Shown piece by piece: positions 1-8,614 of a stretch of 64,000 nucleotides of DNA. Each line of letters begins with the position of its first letter. The stretch's first letter is position 1. The DNA comes from Desulfovibrio sp. (GTDB lineage: Bacteria; Desulfobacterota; Desulfovibrionia; Desulfovibrionales; Desulfovibrionaceae), in assembly GCA_022839785.1 (NCBI GenBank), contig JALHJW010000003.1, positions 1-64,000 on the forward strand, given 5' to 3'. Under the pieces are notes generated by a model that was given only the letters and a program-made list of their open reading frames with translations, had not been told where the DNA came from and did not search any database. The position numbers and the translations under genes were made by a program.

Positions 1-79
1 AGTTCAAATCCTGAGGTTCTCTGAAACTCGTAAGTACTCTGCAGTACCCACGAAGCGTATGCGCCCGAACTCGCTATTT

Positions 80-118
80 AATTGTCAAAGACCTTGGTCA
101 GTTCCCCGCATCGGGGAA
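80..118 (-). promoter_or_regulatory. boxB-like hairpin and boxA antitermination element of rRNA leader
   Basis: On minus, a perfect 7-bp hairpin (arms 118-112 and 108-102, 3-base loop) is followed by TCTTTGACAATT (91-80). This resembles the boxA core (TGCTCTTTAACA type) that loads Nus factors on rRNA transcripts. The order hairpin then boxA matches the boxB-boxA layout of rRNA leaders. The 16S gene that would prove it lies outside the window. Confidence 0.65.
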
Positions 119-123
119 GAGGG

Positions 124-152
124 TGTCTACCCTCGTGTCACTCTCTTGTCAA
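124..152 (-). promoter_or_regulatory. sigma-70 promoter of the rRNA operon
   Basis: Read on minus, TTGACA (152-147) is followed after exactly 17 bases by TAGACA (129-124). An A-rich tract lies just upstream at 160-180 and could act as an UP element. The perfect -35, the spacing and the boxA downstream support an rRNA promoter firing leftward. No transcription start can be fixed from sequence alone. Confidence 0.65.
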
Positions 153-502
153 CAACCTGCTTCGACTTTTTTCTCGCTTTCTGCAGGTCCCGCTTCGGTC
201 GGTCGGCGCGTTCGCCGTTCGTCGTCGCGGAAGCGGGTATCTACGGAAAACCTCTCGCATGGTCAAGGGGGAAAAACGCGGGAAGCGCATTTTTTTCCCT
301 TCCCAGACCCGGCCGTGGATCGGCGCATCATTATATAGCTGGCGCGCTTTTTCCTTCCCCCGCCCGCGTGCGCCTCCCCTGCCCGGACAGCGCCCCGCGA
401 CCGCGCCAGACAGCCGCCCTCGCCGTTGCCGGTTGACAACCGGAGGAAAAACGGCCCAAACAAACGCATTGATCTATCGCATCAACCGTACTGGGGGGCG
501 CC

Positions 503-2923
503 ATGTTCCGGAGACTCTCGCTGAACGCGAAGCTGACCGTCGCTGTCCTCGGCCTTGTGGCCGTGACCGTCGTCGTGCTGAGCACGGTCAATGTCCTGCA
601 GACGCAAAAAACCCTGCACGATGTGGCCGAACTCTCCCTCAAGGCCCTAGGCGACTCCATCTACCGCGATTTCGAGGCCCAGAACAACGTGACCGTGGAG
701 AAGGTGGGCACGGACCTCACGCTGCTCGGCAAGGAACTCGCGCGCCTCGGCCTGCCCAACGCCGATCCGGACCAGCCGGTCGCCCTGACCGTGACCAACC
801 AGGTGACCCGGGCCAGCGAGGCCGTCACCCTCCCCCTGCTCCAGGGCGGACGAACCTCGCTGCACGACCCGGCCTTCGTGGACTCGATCGTGGCTCTGGT
901 GGGCGGCACGGCCACCGTCTTCCAGCACGCGCCCGGCAAGCTGATCCGCGTCTCGACCACGGTGCGCGGATTGGACGGCAACCGCGCCACCCTGACCTAC
1001 ATCCCCGAGGACAGCCCGGTCTACAAGGCCATCCAGGACGGAAAAATCTACAGGGGCCGCGCCTTCGTGGTCAACGCCTGGTACCTGACCGCCTATACCC
1101 CGCTGACCAACATCCATGGCGACCTCATCGGCGCGACCTACGTGGGCCGTCCCATCCTCAACGAGGCCGTGGCCCACGCCCTGACCGGCGCGAACATCGA
1201 CGGCAAGGGCTTCGCCTTCGCCTGCGACGGCAAGGGCAGCATTCTCGTGCACCCTGACGCGGCGCACGCGGGCAAAGGGCTGGACAGCCTCGGCCTCTCC
1301 CTGGACCGGCTCAAGGAGGCCCGCGAGGGCTTCATCTCGTATCTGGACGAGGGCGTTCCCACCACGGCTTTCGTGCGTTACTTCGAGCCCTGGGACTGGT
1401 GGCTCGTGGTCGGCATGCCGGACAAGGACATGTTGCACGGCGCGGACGTGCGCGCCATGAAGACCGCCGCCGTAGCCGCAGCGGTCATGCTGGCCGTGGC
1501 CGGCCTGCTGGCCCTGGCCGTGGTCAGACTCATCGCCGCCCCGCTCGGCAGGCTCGGGGCCTACACCCGCGCCGTGGCCGGGGGCGACTTCGGCGCGGCC
1601 ATCGACTACGCCGCCGACGACTCCCTGGGCGCGACCATCGGCGCGGTGCGCGCCATGGTGGGCGAAATCAAGAACAGGCTCGGCTTCGCGCAGGGCGTGC
1701 TGGATGGCGTCTCCTTCTCCTCCCCCTGCCTGATGACCGACCCCGAGGACAAGGTCAGCTTCGTCAACCAGCGCCTGCTCGACCTTCTGAAGAAGCCGGG
1801 CGCGCCCGCGGACTACACCGGCCAGACCATCGGCCGCTTCCTCTTCGACGACGACTCGCGCGGCAAGAAGACCATGGCCCGGGTACGCAGCGAGAAGCAC
1901 ATCGAAAACGAGATGACCTACGACTGCGTCGACGGCGAGTGCAAGACCATGACCGCCACCACCAGCATGATCTACGACCTGGATGGCAACGAACTGGGGG
2001 CCTTCACCCTCTACTTCGACCTCACGGCCGTGCGCGCCCAGGAAGCCCAGCTCAAGGCCAGGAACGGCCAGATCGCCCGCATCGCGTCGCAGGCAGGCGA
2101 GATCGCCAACCTCGTCTCCTCGGCGGCCGAAGAACTCGCCGCGCAGGTGGAGCAGGCCTCCAAGGGCGCGGAACAGCAGAACGGCCGCGTAGCCGAGACG
2201 GCCACGGCCATGGAGGAGATGAACGCCACGGTGCTGGAGGTGGCGAGAAACGCCACCGAGGCCGCGGGCAACGCCGAGAAGGCTCGCGGCAAGGCGCACG
2301 AGGGGGAAATCTCGGTGCGCGAGGTCATCGCCGCCATCTCCGAGGTGGCGCAACAGGCCGCCTCGCTGCAACGGGACATGAACGACCTGGGACGCCGCGC
2401 CGAGGCCATCGGCGACATCATCAGCGTGATCAACGACATCGCGGACCAGACCAACCTGCTGGCCCTCAACGCGGCCATCGAGGCGGCGCGCGCCGGAGAC
2501 GCGGGACGCGGCTTCGCGGTGGTCGCGGACGAGGTGCGCAAGCTGGCCGAAAAGACCATGACCGCGACCAAGGAGGTCGGCGAGGCCATCGCCGCCATCC
2601 AGGACGGGACGCAGAAAAGCGTGGCCGCCACCCGCGGGGCGGCCGAGGCCGTGGCGCGCTCCACCTCCCTGGCCGAGGAGTCGGGCCGCTCCCTGTCCGA
2701 GATCGTGGGACTGGTGGCAGGCACGGCTGGACAGGTGACCTCCATCGCCACCGCCGCGGAGCAGCAGTCCGCCACATCCGAGGAGATCAACCGGGCCATC
2801 GAGGACATCAGCCGCATCTCCAGCGAAACCGCGGACGGCATGTCCCAGTCCGCCCTTGCCGTGAACGAACTGGCCCATCAGGCCCACAATCTTCAGGCCC
2901 TCATCGACGAGATGAAGTCCTGA
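503..2923 (+). CDS. Methyl-accepting chemotaxis protein with Cache, HAMP and PAS domains
   Basis: An 806-aa transmembrane chemoreceptor that should signal to CheA/CheW. A transmembrane helix (about residues 10-32) leads into a periplasmic Cache-type sensor of about 270 residues. A second helix (about 315-340), HAMP, a PAS domain (about 400-510) and the cytoplasmic coiled coil follow. The conserved hairpin tip (NLLALNAAIEAARAGDAGRG) lies near residue 650. The ATG at 503 follows a GGGGGG stretch and gives a proper N-terminal anchor. The ligand cannot be read from the sequence. It stands alone, with an rRNA operon diverging on its left. The additional cytoplasmic PAS domain could sense redox or a small molecule. 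Confidence 0.93.
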   Translation: MFRRLSLNAKLTVAVLGLVAVTVVVLSTVNVLQTQKTLHDVAELSLKALGDSIYRDFEAQNNVTVEKVGTDLTLLGKELARLGLPNADPDQPVALTVTNQVTRASEAVTLPLLQGGRTSLHDPAFVDSIVALVGGTATVFQHAPGKLIRVSTTVRGLDGNRATLTYIPEDSPVYKAIQDGKIYRGRAFVVNAWYLTAYTPLTNIHGDLIGATYVGRPILNEAVAHALTGANIDGKGFAFACDGKGSILVHPDAAHAGKGLDSLGLSLDRLKEAREGFISYLDEGVPTTAFVRYFEPWDWWLVVGMPDKDMLHGADVRAMKTAAVAAAVMLAVAGLLALAVVRLIAAPLGRLGAYTRAVAGGDFGAAIDYAADDSLGATIGAVRAMVGEIKNRLGFAQGVLDGVSFSSPCLMTDPEDKVSFVNQRLLDLLKKPGAPADYTGQTIGRFLFDDDSRGKKTMARVRSEKHIENEMTYDCVDGECKTMTATTSMIYDLDGNELGAFTLYFDLTAVRAQEAQLKARNGQIARIASQAGEIANLVSSAAEELAAQVEQASKGAEQQNGRVAETATAMEEMNATVLEVARNATEAAGNAEKARGKAHEGEISVREVIAAISEVAQQAASLQRDMNDLGRRAEAIGDIISVINDIADQTNLLALNAAIEAARAGDAGRGFAVVADEVRKLAEKTMTATKEVGEAIAAIQDGTQKSVAATRGAAEAVARSTSLAEESGRSLSEIVGLVAGTAGQVTSIATAAEQQSATSEEINRAIEDISRISSETADGMSQSALAVNELAHQAHNLQALIDEMKS

Positions 2924-2939
2924 TCCCCGCGCGGCGCGC

Positions 2940-2964
2940 AGGCGGCCGCCCCTCCGGGCCGCCT
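2940..2964 (+). terminator. GC hairpin after chemoreceptor gene
   Basis: An 8-bp stem AGGCGGCC/GGCCGCCT (2940-2947 and 2957-2964) with a 9-base loop lies 16 bases after the receptor stop. No T tract follows directly, so intrinsic termination is uncertain. Confidence 0.35.
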
Positions 2965-3013
2965 ACGCGGTCCGGGGGTTTCCCTTTGTCCCGGCCTGGG
3001 CTACACACGCCGC

Positions 3014-3667
3014 ATGCGGCACCGCCCCCTGATCATCTTCGACTACGACGGCACCATCGTCGATTCCCTGCCCTCCATCGCCCACGCCACGCGGCGCACC
3101 TTCGCGGCGCACGGCCTGCCCGAGCCCACGGACCGCGACGTGCGCCGCGCGCTTTTCGACGGCCGGGGCCTGGAGTTCTACCTGCAGCGCCTCAACCCGG
3201 CTCTGGACGAGGCCGCCGTCGAGGCCTGGATCGTCGAATGGCGGGCCGTCTACGCCGCCGAGGCGCACGGTCTGACCAGGCCCTTTCCCGGCGCGGCCGA
3301 AACGCTGGCCCGACTGCAGGCCGCGGGCGCGGCCCTGGCAGTGATGAGCAACAAGAGCGAACCCGCCCTGCGCGCCTCCCTGGAACGCATGGGGCTGGAC
3401 GGCCGCTTCGAGGCCGTCGTGGGGCAGATGCCCGGCCGCCCCAAAAAGCCGGATCCCTTCGCCTTCCGGGAGATCATCGCCCCGGCGCTCACGAGCATCG
3501 ATCCCTCCCGCCTGCTCATGGCCGGGGACAGCGAAGCCGATCTGCTTTTCGGCCGGGCCATCGGCGCAACCACCTGTTTCGCGGCCTACGGCTACGGCGA
3601 CCCCGAGCGCTGCGCCCCCCTGGCGGACACGGTCATCGCCGCCCTGGACGAGATCGCCCTGCCCTGA
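3014..3667 (+). CDS. HAD-family hydrolase, phosphoglycolate phosphatase-like
   Basis: A 217-aa haloacid dehalogenase phosphatase. Motif I is DYDGT with nucleophile Asp10 and general acid Asp12. Motif II is the Ser/Asn in VMSNKSE, the motif III lysine is in KKPDP, and motif IV is GDSEADLLFG. The alpha-helical cap lies between motifs I and II, as in Gph/PGP phosphatases. Family knowledge suggests hydrolysis of a small phosphate ester such as 2-phosphoglycolate, but substrate is not settled by sequence. It lies between the receptor and the PEP-synthase-like gene with gaps of 90 and 146 bases, so it may be a separate unit. Confidence 0.88.
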   Translation: MRHRPLIIFDYDGTIVDSLPSIAHATRRTFAAHGLPEPTDRDVRRALFDGRGLEFYLQRLNPALDEAAVEAWIVEWRAVYAAEAHGLTRPFPGAAETLARLQAAGAALAVMSNKSEPALRASLERMGLDGRFEAVVGQMPGRPKKPDPFAFREIIAPALTSIDPSRLLMAGDSEADLLFGRAIGATTCFAAYGYGDPERCAPLADTVIAALDEIALP

Positions 3668-3813
3668 CGTCCTCCCGACCGTTTTTCCCCGCCCTCCGCA
3701 TTGCCTCCGGCTCCAGCGTCCGGTACGATCCGGCACGACCTATGCAAAAGCCACAAGAGCTTCTTGCGCGACACCTCATCGCGCAAGGAAACGCGCAAAA
3801 GGGGCGGACAGGC

Positions 3814-6441
3814 ATGTTCCGACGCATATTCAACGCCTTTTCCACGCTCTTCGACCCCGCATCGCGCACGTCCGTCCCGCAGGAACGGCGCAAGGCCGCC
3901 CAATCCGGCTTCCGGATCAAATATCAGGCCTTTCAGGAACTCCTCGCCTCCAACACGGAACTGCTCACAGTCATCGCCGAGATGGAGACCCGCCTCGCCG
4001 GACGGGACATCTTCGGTCTCTCCTACGTGCGCTCGTCGGCCGGCCGGGCCATGTTCCACGCCCTGCGCATGGTCAAGAGCTTCGAGCGGCTCTCCGGCAG
4101 ACCCCAGCCCGTGCTCGCCGCCCTGCTCGGCGCCATCCGCGCCTCCCTGGGCGCCCGCCTGGACGCGGACAAGCCCGACATCGCCCTGGCCAGATACGTG
4201 ATGCCCCACTCCCAGATCCTCAAGGAGCTGGTGGACGACGTGGGCGGCAAGAACGCCAATCTCGGGGAGATGCTGAACCGCATCGGCCTGCCCGTGCCCG
4301 CCGGCTTCGCCGTCACCACCTGGGCGGCCCGCATCTTCTTCGAATCGACCGGGCTCGACGCCGCCGCGGGATCGCTGCTCCTCGACCTCGACGTGGAGGA
4401 TCAGGCCGCCCTGACCCGCACCAGCGAGGAGATTCAGGCCATGGTGCTCAAGGCCCCGCTGCCGCCGGACCTGACCCGGGCCATGGACAGCGCCCTGGAC
4501 GACCTGGCCGCGGCCAGCGGCGTCCCCTTCCAGGAACTGCGCGTGGCGGTCCGCTCCTCGGCCGTGGGCGAGGACGGCGACCTCTCCTTTGCCGGGCAGT
4601 ACGTGTCCCTGCTCGGGGTCCCTCCGGAGCGGCTGCACCACGCCTATAAATGCGTCCTAGCCAGCCTCTACACCCCGCGCGCCCTGGCCTACCGCAGGCT
4701 CAAGGGCATCCCGGACGAGGGACAGGCCATGGGCGTGGCCGTGCTTCCCATGGTCGATCCGCTGGCAAGCGGCGTGCTCTATTCCCGGCACCCCTTCGAG
4801 GGCAGTCTGGACGACGTGGTCATCGAGGGCGTCTGGGGCCTCGGGGCCGCCGTGGTGGACGGCCGGGTCACCCCGGACCAGTTCGTGGTCTCCCGTCTGC
4901 CCCGGGCCATCGTGCACCAGCGCACCGAGGCCAAGGCCGTCCGGCTGGCCGTGAACCCCGAGGGCGGCCTGCGCGAGGAGCCGTTGCCCTTGGAGATGAT
5001 CCACATGCCCTGCCTGAGCGAGGAGCAGGTGCTGACCCTCTCGGACTACGCCCTCAGGCTGGAGGCGCACTACGGCTGCGCCCAGGACGCCGAGTGGGCC
5101 GTGGACCAGGAGGGCCGCGCGGTCATGCTGCAGACCCGTCCCCTGGCCCGGAGCGAGGTGAGGAGCACGACGCGCAAAGCGCCGGACGGCGCGCTGCTGC
5201 TCATGGAGGGGGGTCGGACGGCCCTGCCCGGCGCGGGCAGCGGCCCGGTCCGCCGGGTCGAGCCGGGGAACCTGGAGGGGTTTCCCGAGGGCGGCGTGCT
5301 GCTCATCGCCCATTCCTCGCCCAGATATCTGCCCCTGCTGCGGCGGGCCTCCGCCGTGGTGGCGGAGCACGGCAGCGTCACGGGGCACATGGCCTCCCTG
5401 TGCCGCGAATTCGGCGTGCCCACCCTGGTGGGCCTGCCCGGCGTCATGGAGCGCCTCCCGGAGGGCGAGACGGTCACGGTGGACGCCGGGTCGGGCCGCA
5501 TCTACGCGGGCCGGGTGGAGAGCCTGCTGCAGCAGGAGCGGAGCGAACCGCTGATGCTGGGCACCCCCGTGCACGCGGCGCTCAAGGACGTGGCGGCGCT
5601 CGTCTCCCCCCTCAACCTGCTGGACCCCAAGGCCCCGGAATTTTCCCCCGAGGGCTGCCGCACCGTGCACGACGTGATGCGCTATCTGCACGAGAAGTCC
5701 TACGCCGAGATGTTCGGCATCTCGGATCTGGCGGCGGAACACGGCGGCCTCTCGGCCCGACTGGACGCCTCCACCGGCCTGGATCTGCACCTCATCGACC
5801 TGGGCGGCGCGGTCTCGGATACGGCCCGCGATCTGCGCAGGATCAAGCCGGAGCAGATCGTCTCGCGCCCCCTGTCGGCGCTCTTGCGCGGGCTGGTGCT
5901 GACCCGCGAACAGATGGCCCAGCCGCGGCCCGTGCACATCGGCGGCCTCATGTCGGTGATGGGACGTCAAATGCTGGCCCCGCCCCAGGCGAGCGAGCGC
6001 TTCGGCGACAAGAGCTACGCCATCGCCTCGGACAAGTACCTCAATTTCAGTTCACGGGTCGGCTACCACTACGGCGTCCTGGACTGCTACTGCGGCCGCA
6101 CGGTGAACAAGAACTACATCACCTTCTCGTTCAAGGGCGGGGCAGCGGACGACGCCAAGCGCGAACGCCGCGCCCGGGCCATCGGGCTGATCCTCGAACG
6201 CCTCGGCTTCGAGGTGGAGCGCAGCGGCGACCGGGTCTACGGCCGTTTCCAGAAGTTCGAGCCGGAGATCATCGAAGAACGTCTGCGGGAAATGGGCAGG
6301 CTGTTGCAATTCACCCGGCAGACGGACATGCTCATGGTCAGCGAGCAGAGCGTGAGCGACATGGCGGACTGCTTTTTCGGCGGCCGCTGCTGGTTCGACC
6401 CCTCGGCTCCGGCGACTGCGGGGCAGAAGCAGGGGGCCTAA
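3814..6441 (+). CDS. PEP-synthase/PPDK-like protein with atypical C-terminal domain (paralog 1)
   Basis: An 875-aa cytoplasmic protein. Residues 1-130 are a helical N-terminus of unknown role. An ATP-grasp nucleotide-binding domain of the PPDK_N type starts near 133 (GGKNANLGEM at 144-153). The swivelling phosphohistidine domain follows with His525 in TGHMAS. The C-terminal third (about 580-875) is not the PEP/pyruvate TIM barrel. It carries the motifs SRVGYH, FKGGAAD and FTRQTDM, shared with the protein at 10247-12907. ATP-driven histidine phosphorylation is therefore plausible, while the acceptor is unknown. ATG 3814 was chosen for its GGGG-type ribosome site; ATG 3742 is an alternative. 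Its stop overlaps the convergent response regulator stop. Confidence 0.8.
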   Translation: MFRRIFNAFSTLFDPASRTSVPQERRKAAQSGFRIKYQAFQELLASNTELLTVIAEMETRLAGRDIFGLSYVRSSAGRAMFHALRMVKSFERLSGRPQPVLAALLGAIRASLGARLDADKPDIALARYVMPHSQILKELVDDVGGKNANLGEMLNRIGLPVPAGFAVTTWAARIFFESTGLDAAAGSLLLDLDVEDQAALTRTSEEIQAMVLKAPLPPDLTRAMDSALDDLAAASGVPFQELRVAVRSSAVGEDGDLSFAGQYVSLLGVPPERLHHAYKCVLASLYTPRALAYRRLKGIPDEGQAMGVAVLPMVDPLASGVLYSRHPFEGSLDDVVIEGVWGLGAAVVDGRVTPDQFVVSRLPRAIVHQRTEAKAVRLAVNPEGGLREEPLPLEMIHMPCLSEEQVLTLSDYALRLEAHYGCAQDAEWAVDQEGRAVMLQTRPLARSEVRSTTRKAPDGALLLMEGGRTALPGAGSGPVRRVEPGNLEGFPEGGVLLIAHSSPRYLPLLRRASAVVAEHGSVTGHMASLCREFGVPTLVGLPGVMERLPEGETVTVDAGSGRIYAGRVESLLQQERSEPLMLGTPVHAALKDVAALVSPLNLLDPKAPEFSPEGCRTVHDVMRYLHEKSYAEMFGISDLAAEHGGLSARLDASTGLDLHLIDLGGAVSDTARDLRRIKPEQIVSRPLSALLRGLVLTREQMAQPRPVHIGGLMSVMGRQMLAPPQASERFGDKSYAIASDKYLNFSSRVGYHYGVLDCYCGRTVNKNYITFSFKGGAADDAKRERRARAIGLILERLGFEVERSGDRVYGRFQKFEPEIIEERLREMGRLLQFTRQTDMLMVSEQSVSDMADCFFGGRCWFDPSAPATAGQKQGA

Positions 6442-6821
6442 AGCCGGCCCGCGCCACGGCGGTCGCGGACCACGGCCACGGTGTCGAGAATCTCGTCCAC
6501 GGTGCAGGGTTTGACCAGATATTCCGACGCGCCGCGCGCCAGAAGCTCCGCCGCGTCGTCCACCGAGGCGTGCCCCGTGAGCACGATGACGTCGGCCTCG
6601 GGCGCGAGGGCTTTCAGCCCCGGCAGCGCGGCCACTCCGTCCATGCCCGGCATGCGCACGTCGAGCAGGATCACGTCCCTGGCCTCGCGGCGCAGGGCGG
6701 CAAAGGCCTGCTCCGCGTCCGCTGCGCCCTCGGCCTGCATGCCCTTGGCCGTGAGCAGCTTCACCAGGTTGCCGCGAAAACGCTCCTCATCGTCCACCAC
6801 GAGAAACCGCAAGGATGTCAT
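6438..6821 (-). CDS. Single-domain response regulator (CheY-like)
   Basis: A 127-aa receiver domain with no output domain. Acidic pocket Asp10/Asp11, phospho-acceptor Asp54 in LLDVRMPGMDG, the Thr of VLTGHAS and the Lys of YLVKP are all present. The start ATG overlaps the stop of the upstream regulator gene by 4 bases (ATGA), which indicates translational coupling. It is the last gene of the long minus-strand sigma-54 operon and ends against the convergent paralog 1 gene. It probably accepts phosphate from one of the two operon kinases. Confidence 0.9.
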   Translation of the reverse strand: MTSLRFLVVDDEERFRGNLVKLLTAKGMQAEGAADAEQAFAALRREARDVILLDVRMPGMDGVAALPGLKALAPEADVIVLTGHASVDDAAELLARGASEYLVKPCTVDEILDTVAVVRDRRGAGRL

Positions 6822-7237
6822 GCGTCGCTCCTTTGCTTGTCGTCCGTCCCGGGTTCCGGATCGGTCCGGGCAGCGAGATGCGCGGCATGGATCGTATCCA
6901 GCACGGTCAGGGCGCTGCACGGCTTGAGCAGATAGTCGAAGGCCCCGCGCTCCAGCAGCGCCCTGGCCTCGTCCACCGAGGCGCGGCCGGAGACGATGAC
7001 CGCCGGGATGTCCGGATGCAGCGCCCGGATGCGCTCCAGGACCTCGCTCCCGCACAGGCGCGGCAGGCCCAGGTCGAGCAGGACGACGTCGATTCCTCCC
7101 TCCGCCAGCCGCCCGAGTCCGGCCTCGCCGTCCGCGGCAAGCGCGGCCTCGTGCCCGGCATGGCGCAGGATGCGTCCCAGGTTCTCCCGGAACGCGGGCT
7201 CGTCCTCAATGACCAGTACCCTGATCTGCGGCGCCAT
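6818..7237 (-). CDS. Single-domain response regulator (CheY-like)
   Basis: A 139-aa receiver with phospho-acceptor Asp55 in VLLDLGLP, an acidic pair near residues 11-12 and Lys in YLLKPC. The usual switch Thr is Ser (VSGRAS). The C-terminal 20 residues are a polar tail rather than an output domain. The gene overlaps the kinase gene upstream by 32 bases and the next regulator by 4, so the three are tightly coupled. It could pair with the kinase encoded just before it. Confidence 0.9.
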   Translation of the reverse strand: MAPQIRVLVIEDEPAFRENLGRILRHAGHEAALAADGEAGLGRLAEGGIDVVLLDLGLPRLCGSEVLERIRALHPDIPAVIVSGRASVDEARALLERGAFDYLLKPCSALTVLDTIHAAHLAARTDPEPGTDDKQRSDA

Positions 7238-8204
7238 GGCGTCTCTCTCCTTCGCCCCCGCAGGTAGCGGGCAGCCTGATGACGAAGGCCGCGCCCGCGT
7301 CCGGGAGGCTTTGCGCCGTCAGGGTCCCGCCCAGGCCCACGACGATGCGCTGACTGATGGCCAAACCGAGCCCAGTGCCCATTCCCGGGGCCTTGGTGGT
7401 GAAGAACGGGTTGAAAATCTTGTCCAGATGGGCGGCGGGGATGCCCGGTCCGGTATCACGGACCTCGATGGCGATCTGCCCGTCCTCCGCCGCCCGGGTG
7501 GTGACGAAGATCATGCCGCCCCGCTCCAGGGCCTGCATGGCGTTGTTCAGCAAATTCAGGACCACCTGCCTGAGCAGGGGCGGGTCCGTGGTCACGCGCG
7601 GCAGCTCGCCGTACATGCGCACGATCCTGGTGTCCTGCTTGGTCGCCTCGCGCTCCACCAGGGCCACCATGTCCTCCACCAGCCGGTTCACGTCCGAGGG
7701 CTGGCAGACGGGCGCCACTTTGCGCGCGAAGTTCAGCATCTTGTGCGTGATGTCCGAGCAGCGGTTCACCTGGCGCATGATCTCGCCGATGCCGTCGCGC
7801 AGTTCGGCGAGGAATGCGGCCGCCAGGGGGCTTCCGTCCCTTTGCGCCGCCTCGACCGGCTCCAGGGCGAGGCCCAGCAGCTCCGCCTCCTGCGTGATGA
7901 TCCCCAGAGGATTGTTGATCTCATGCGCGATGCCCGCGGCCAGTTCGCCTAGGGCCGCCATCTTCTGGCTCTGGATGAGCTGCTCGGAGAGTTCGCACGA
8001 CTCCTCGCGCGCCCGGCGCAATGCGCCCGCGGATCGGCGCGACGCCCACCACAGGACGAACCCGGCGGCCAGGGCCAGGATCAGGCCCGGCCACGGACCG
8101 GCCGTGGCCGCGGCCAGCGCCGCCAGACCGAGCAGCAGCGGCCAGACCGGACTGCGCGCGGCCAACGGGCCGGACGGCCCGAGCAGGCCGCCGCCGTCAG
8201 GCAC
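7206..8204 (-). CDS. Membrane histidine kinase, short sensor
   Basis: A 332-aa kinase. Two closely spaced hydrophobic helices (about residues 19-55) form a minimal membrane sensor with almost no periplasmic loop. HisKA has phosphorylatable His94 in GIAHEINNPLG. HATPase_c has the N-box (LNLLNNAMQAL), the G1 box (DTGPGIP), the F-box (FFTTK) and the G2 box (GTGLGLAIS). Its start overlaps the preceding regulator gene by 8 bases. The lack of a loop suggests it senses the membrane itself or a partner protein. Confidence 0.92.
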   Translation of the reverse strand: MPDGGGLLGPSGPLAARSPVWPLLLGLAALAAATAGPWPGLILALAAGFVLWWASRRSAGALRRAREESCELSEQLIQSQKMAALGELAAGIAHEINNPLGIITQEAELLGLALEPVEAAQRDGSPLAAAFLAELRDGIGEIMRQVNRCSDITHKMLNFARKVAPVCQPSDVNRLVEDMVALVEREATKQDTRIVRMYGELPRVTTDPPLLRQVVLNLLNNAMQALERGGMIFVTTRAAEDGQIAIEVRDTGPGIPAAHLDKIFNPFFTTKAPGMGTGLGLAISQRIVVGLGGTLTAQSLPDAGAAFVIRLPATCGGEGERRHGAADQGTGH

Positions 8205-8592
8205 CGGAACCTCCGCCGACCAGGGCGCGGCGGTGGTAGGCGGACTGGATGCGCTCCACCAGGTCGTCCAGGGAGAAGGGCTTGAGCACGTAGTCGTATG
8301 CGCCGTAGCTCATGCCTTCGATGCCCGACTTCACCGAGCCGTGCCCCGTGAGCAGAATGACCTGCACCGTGGGATGGCGCTTCTTGATCTCCTTGAGGGT
8401 CTCCAGGCCGTCCATGCCCGGCATCTTCACGTCCAGCACGACCACGTCCACGGCCACGCCCTTGAGCAGCGTCAGGGCCTCGGCCCCTCCGCCCGCACCG
8501 AGAACGGAGAACCCCCGCCGGGTGAAGCGCTTGATGAACAGTTCGACGAAATCAGATTCGTCGTCGACCACCAGCACCTTGATCTCGCTCAT
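8197..8592 (-). CDS. Single-domain response regulator (CheY-like)
   Basis: A 131-aa receiver with Asp10/Asp11, phospho-acceptor Asp54 (VLDVKMPGMDG), Thr in LLTGHGS and Lys in YVLKPF. The start at 8592 gives a full receiver; longer readings upstream run into the kinase gene in another frame. It lies 22 bases after the Cache-containing kinase and overlaps the short kinase downstream by 8 bases, so it may link the two. Confidence 0.92.
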   Translation of the reverse strand: MSEIKVLVVDDESDFVELFIKRFTRRGFSVLGAGGGAEALTLLKGVAVDVVVLDVKMPGMDGLETLKEIKKRHPTVQVILLTGHGSVKSGIEGMSYGAYDYVLKPFSLDDLVERIQSAYHRRALVGGGSGA

Positions 8593-8614
8593 GTGCGCTC
8601 CATCCTTGGTCGGT

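Larger units (their letters stand above)
1..502. other. rRNA operon leader (minus) and intergenic region
   Basis: No protein gene is credible here. On the minus strand the first 150 bases read as the leader of an rRNA operon: promoter, hairpin, boxA, and at the edge a stretch ending TTTGAACT, which commonly sits immediately before the 16S gene. The 16S gene itself would lie just left of the window. Positions 160-480 are GC-rich with a short AT patch near 331-338. A TTGACA at 433-438 could be the -35 of the plus-strand receptor gene, but no good -10 follows at the right distance. Confidence 0.6.

Noticed and set aside
1..20. GTTCAAATCC looks like a tRNA T-arm on plus
   Set aside because: The flanking bases do not pair, no acceptor or anticodon arm follows, and the minus-strand reading as an rRNA leader explains the sequence better.
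433..461. TTGACA as -35 of the chemoreceptor gene
   Set aside because: The hexamer is perfect but no acceptable -10 lies 16-18 bases downstream.
647..2887. 746-aa antisense ORF opposite the chemoreceptor, and similar long antisense ORFs elsewhere
   Set aside because: They are frame shadows of GC-rich genes, with His/Gly/Arg-rich translations, no domains and no ribosome sites.
3814..6441. Annotation as true pyruvate phosphate dikinase or PEP synthase
   Set aside because: The PEP/pyruvate-binding barrel with its conserved C-terminal motifs is absent, so the classical reaction is not supported.
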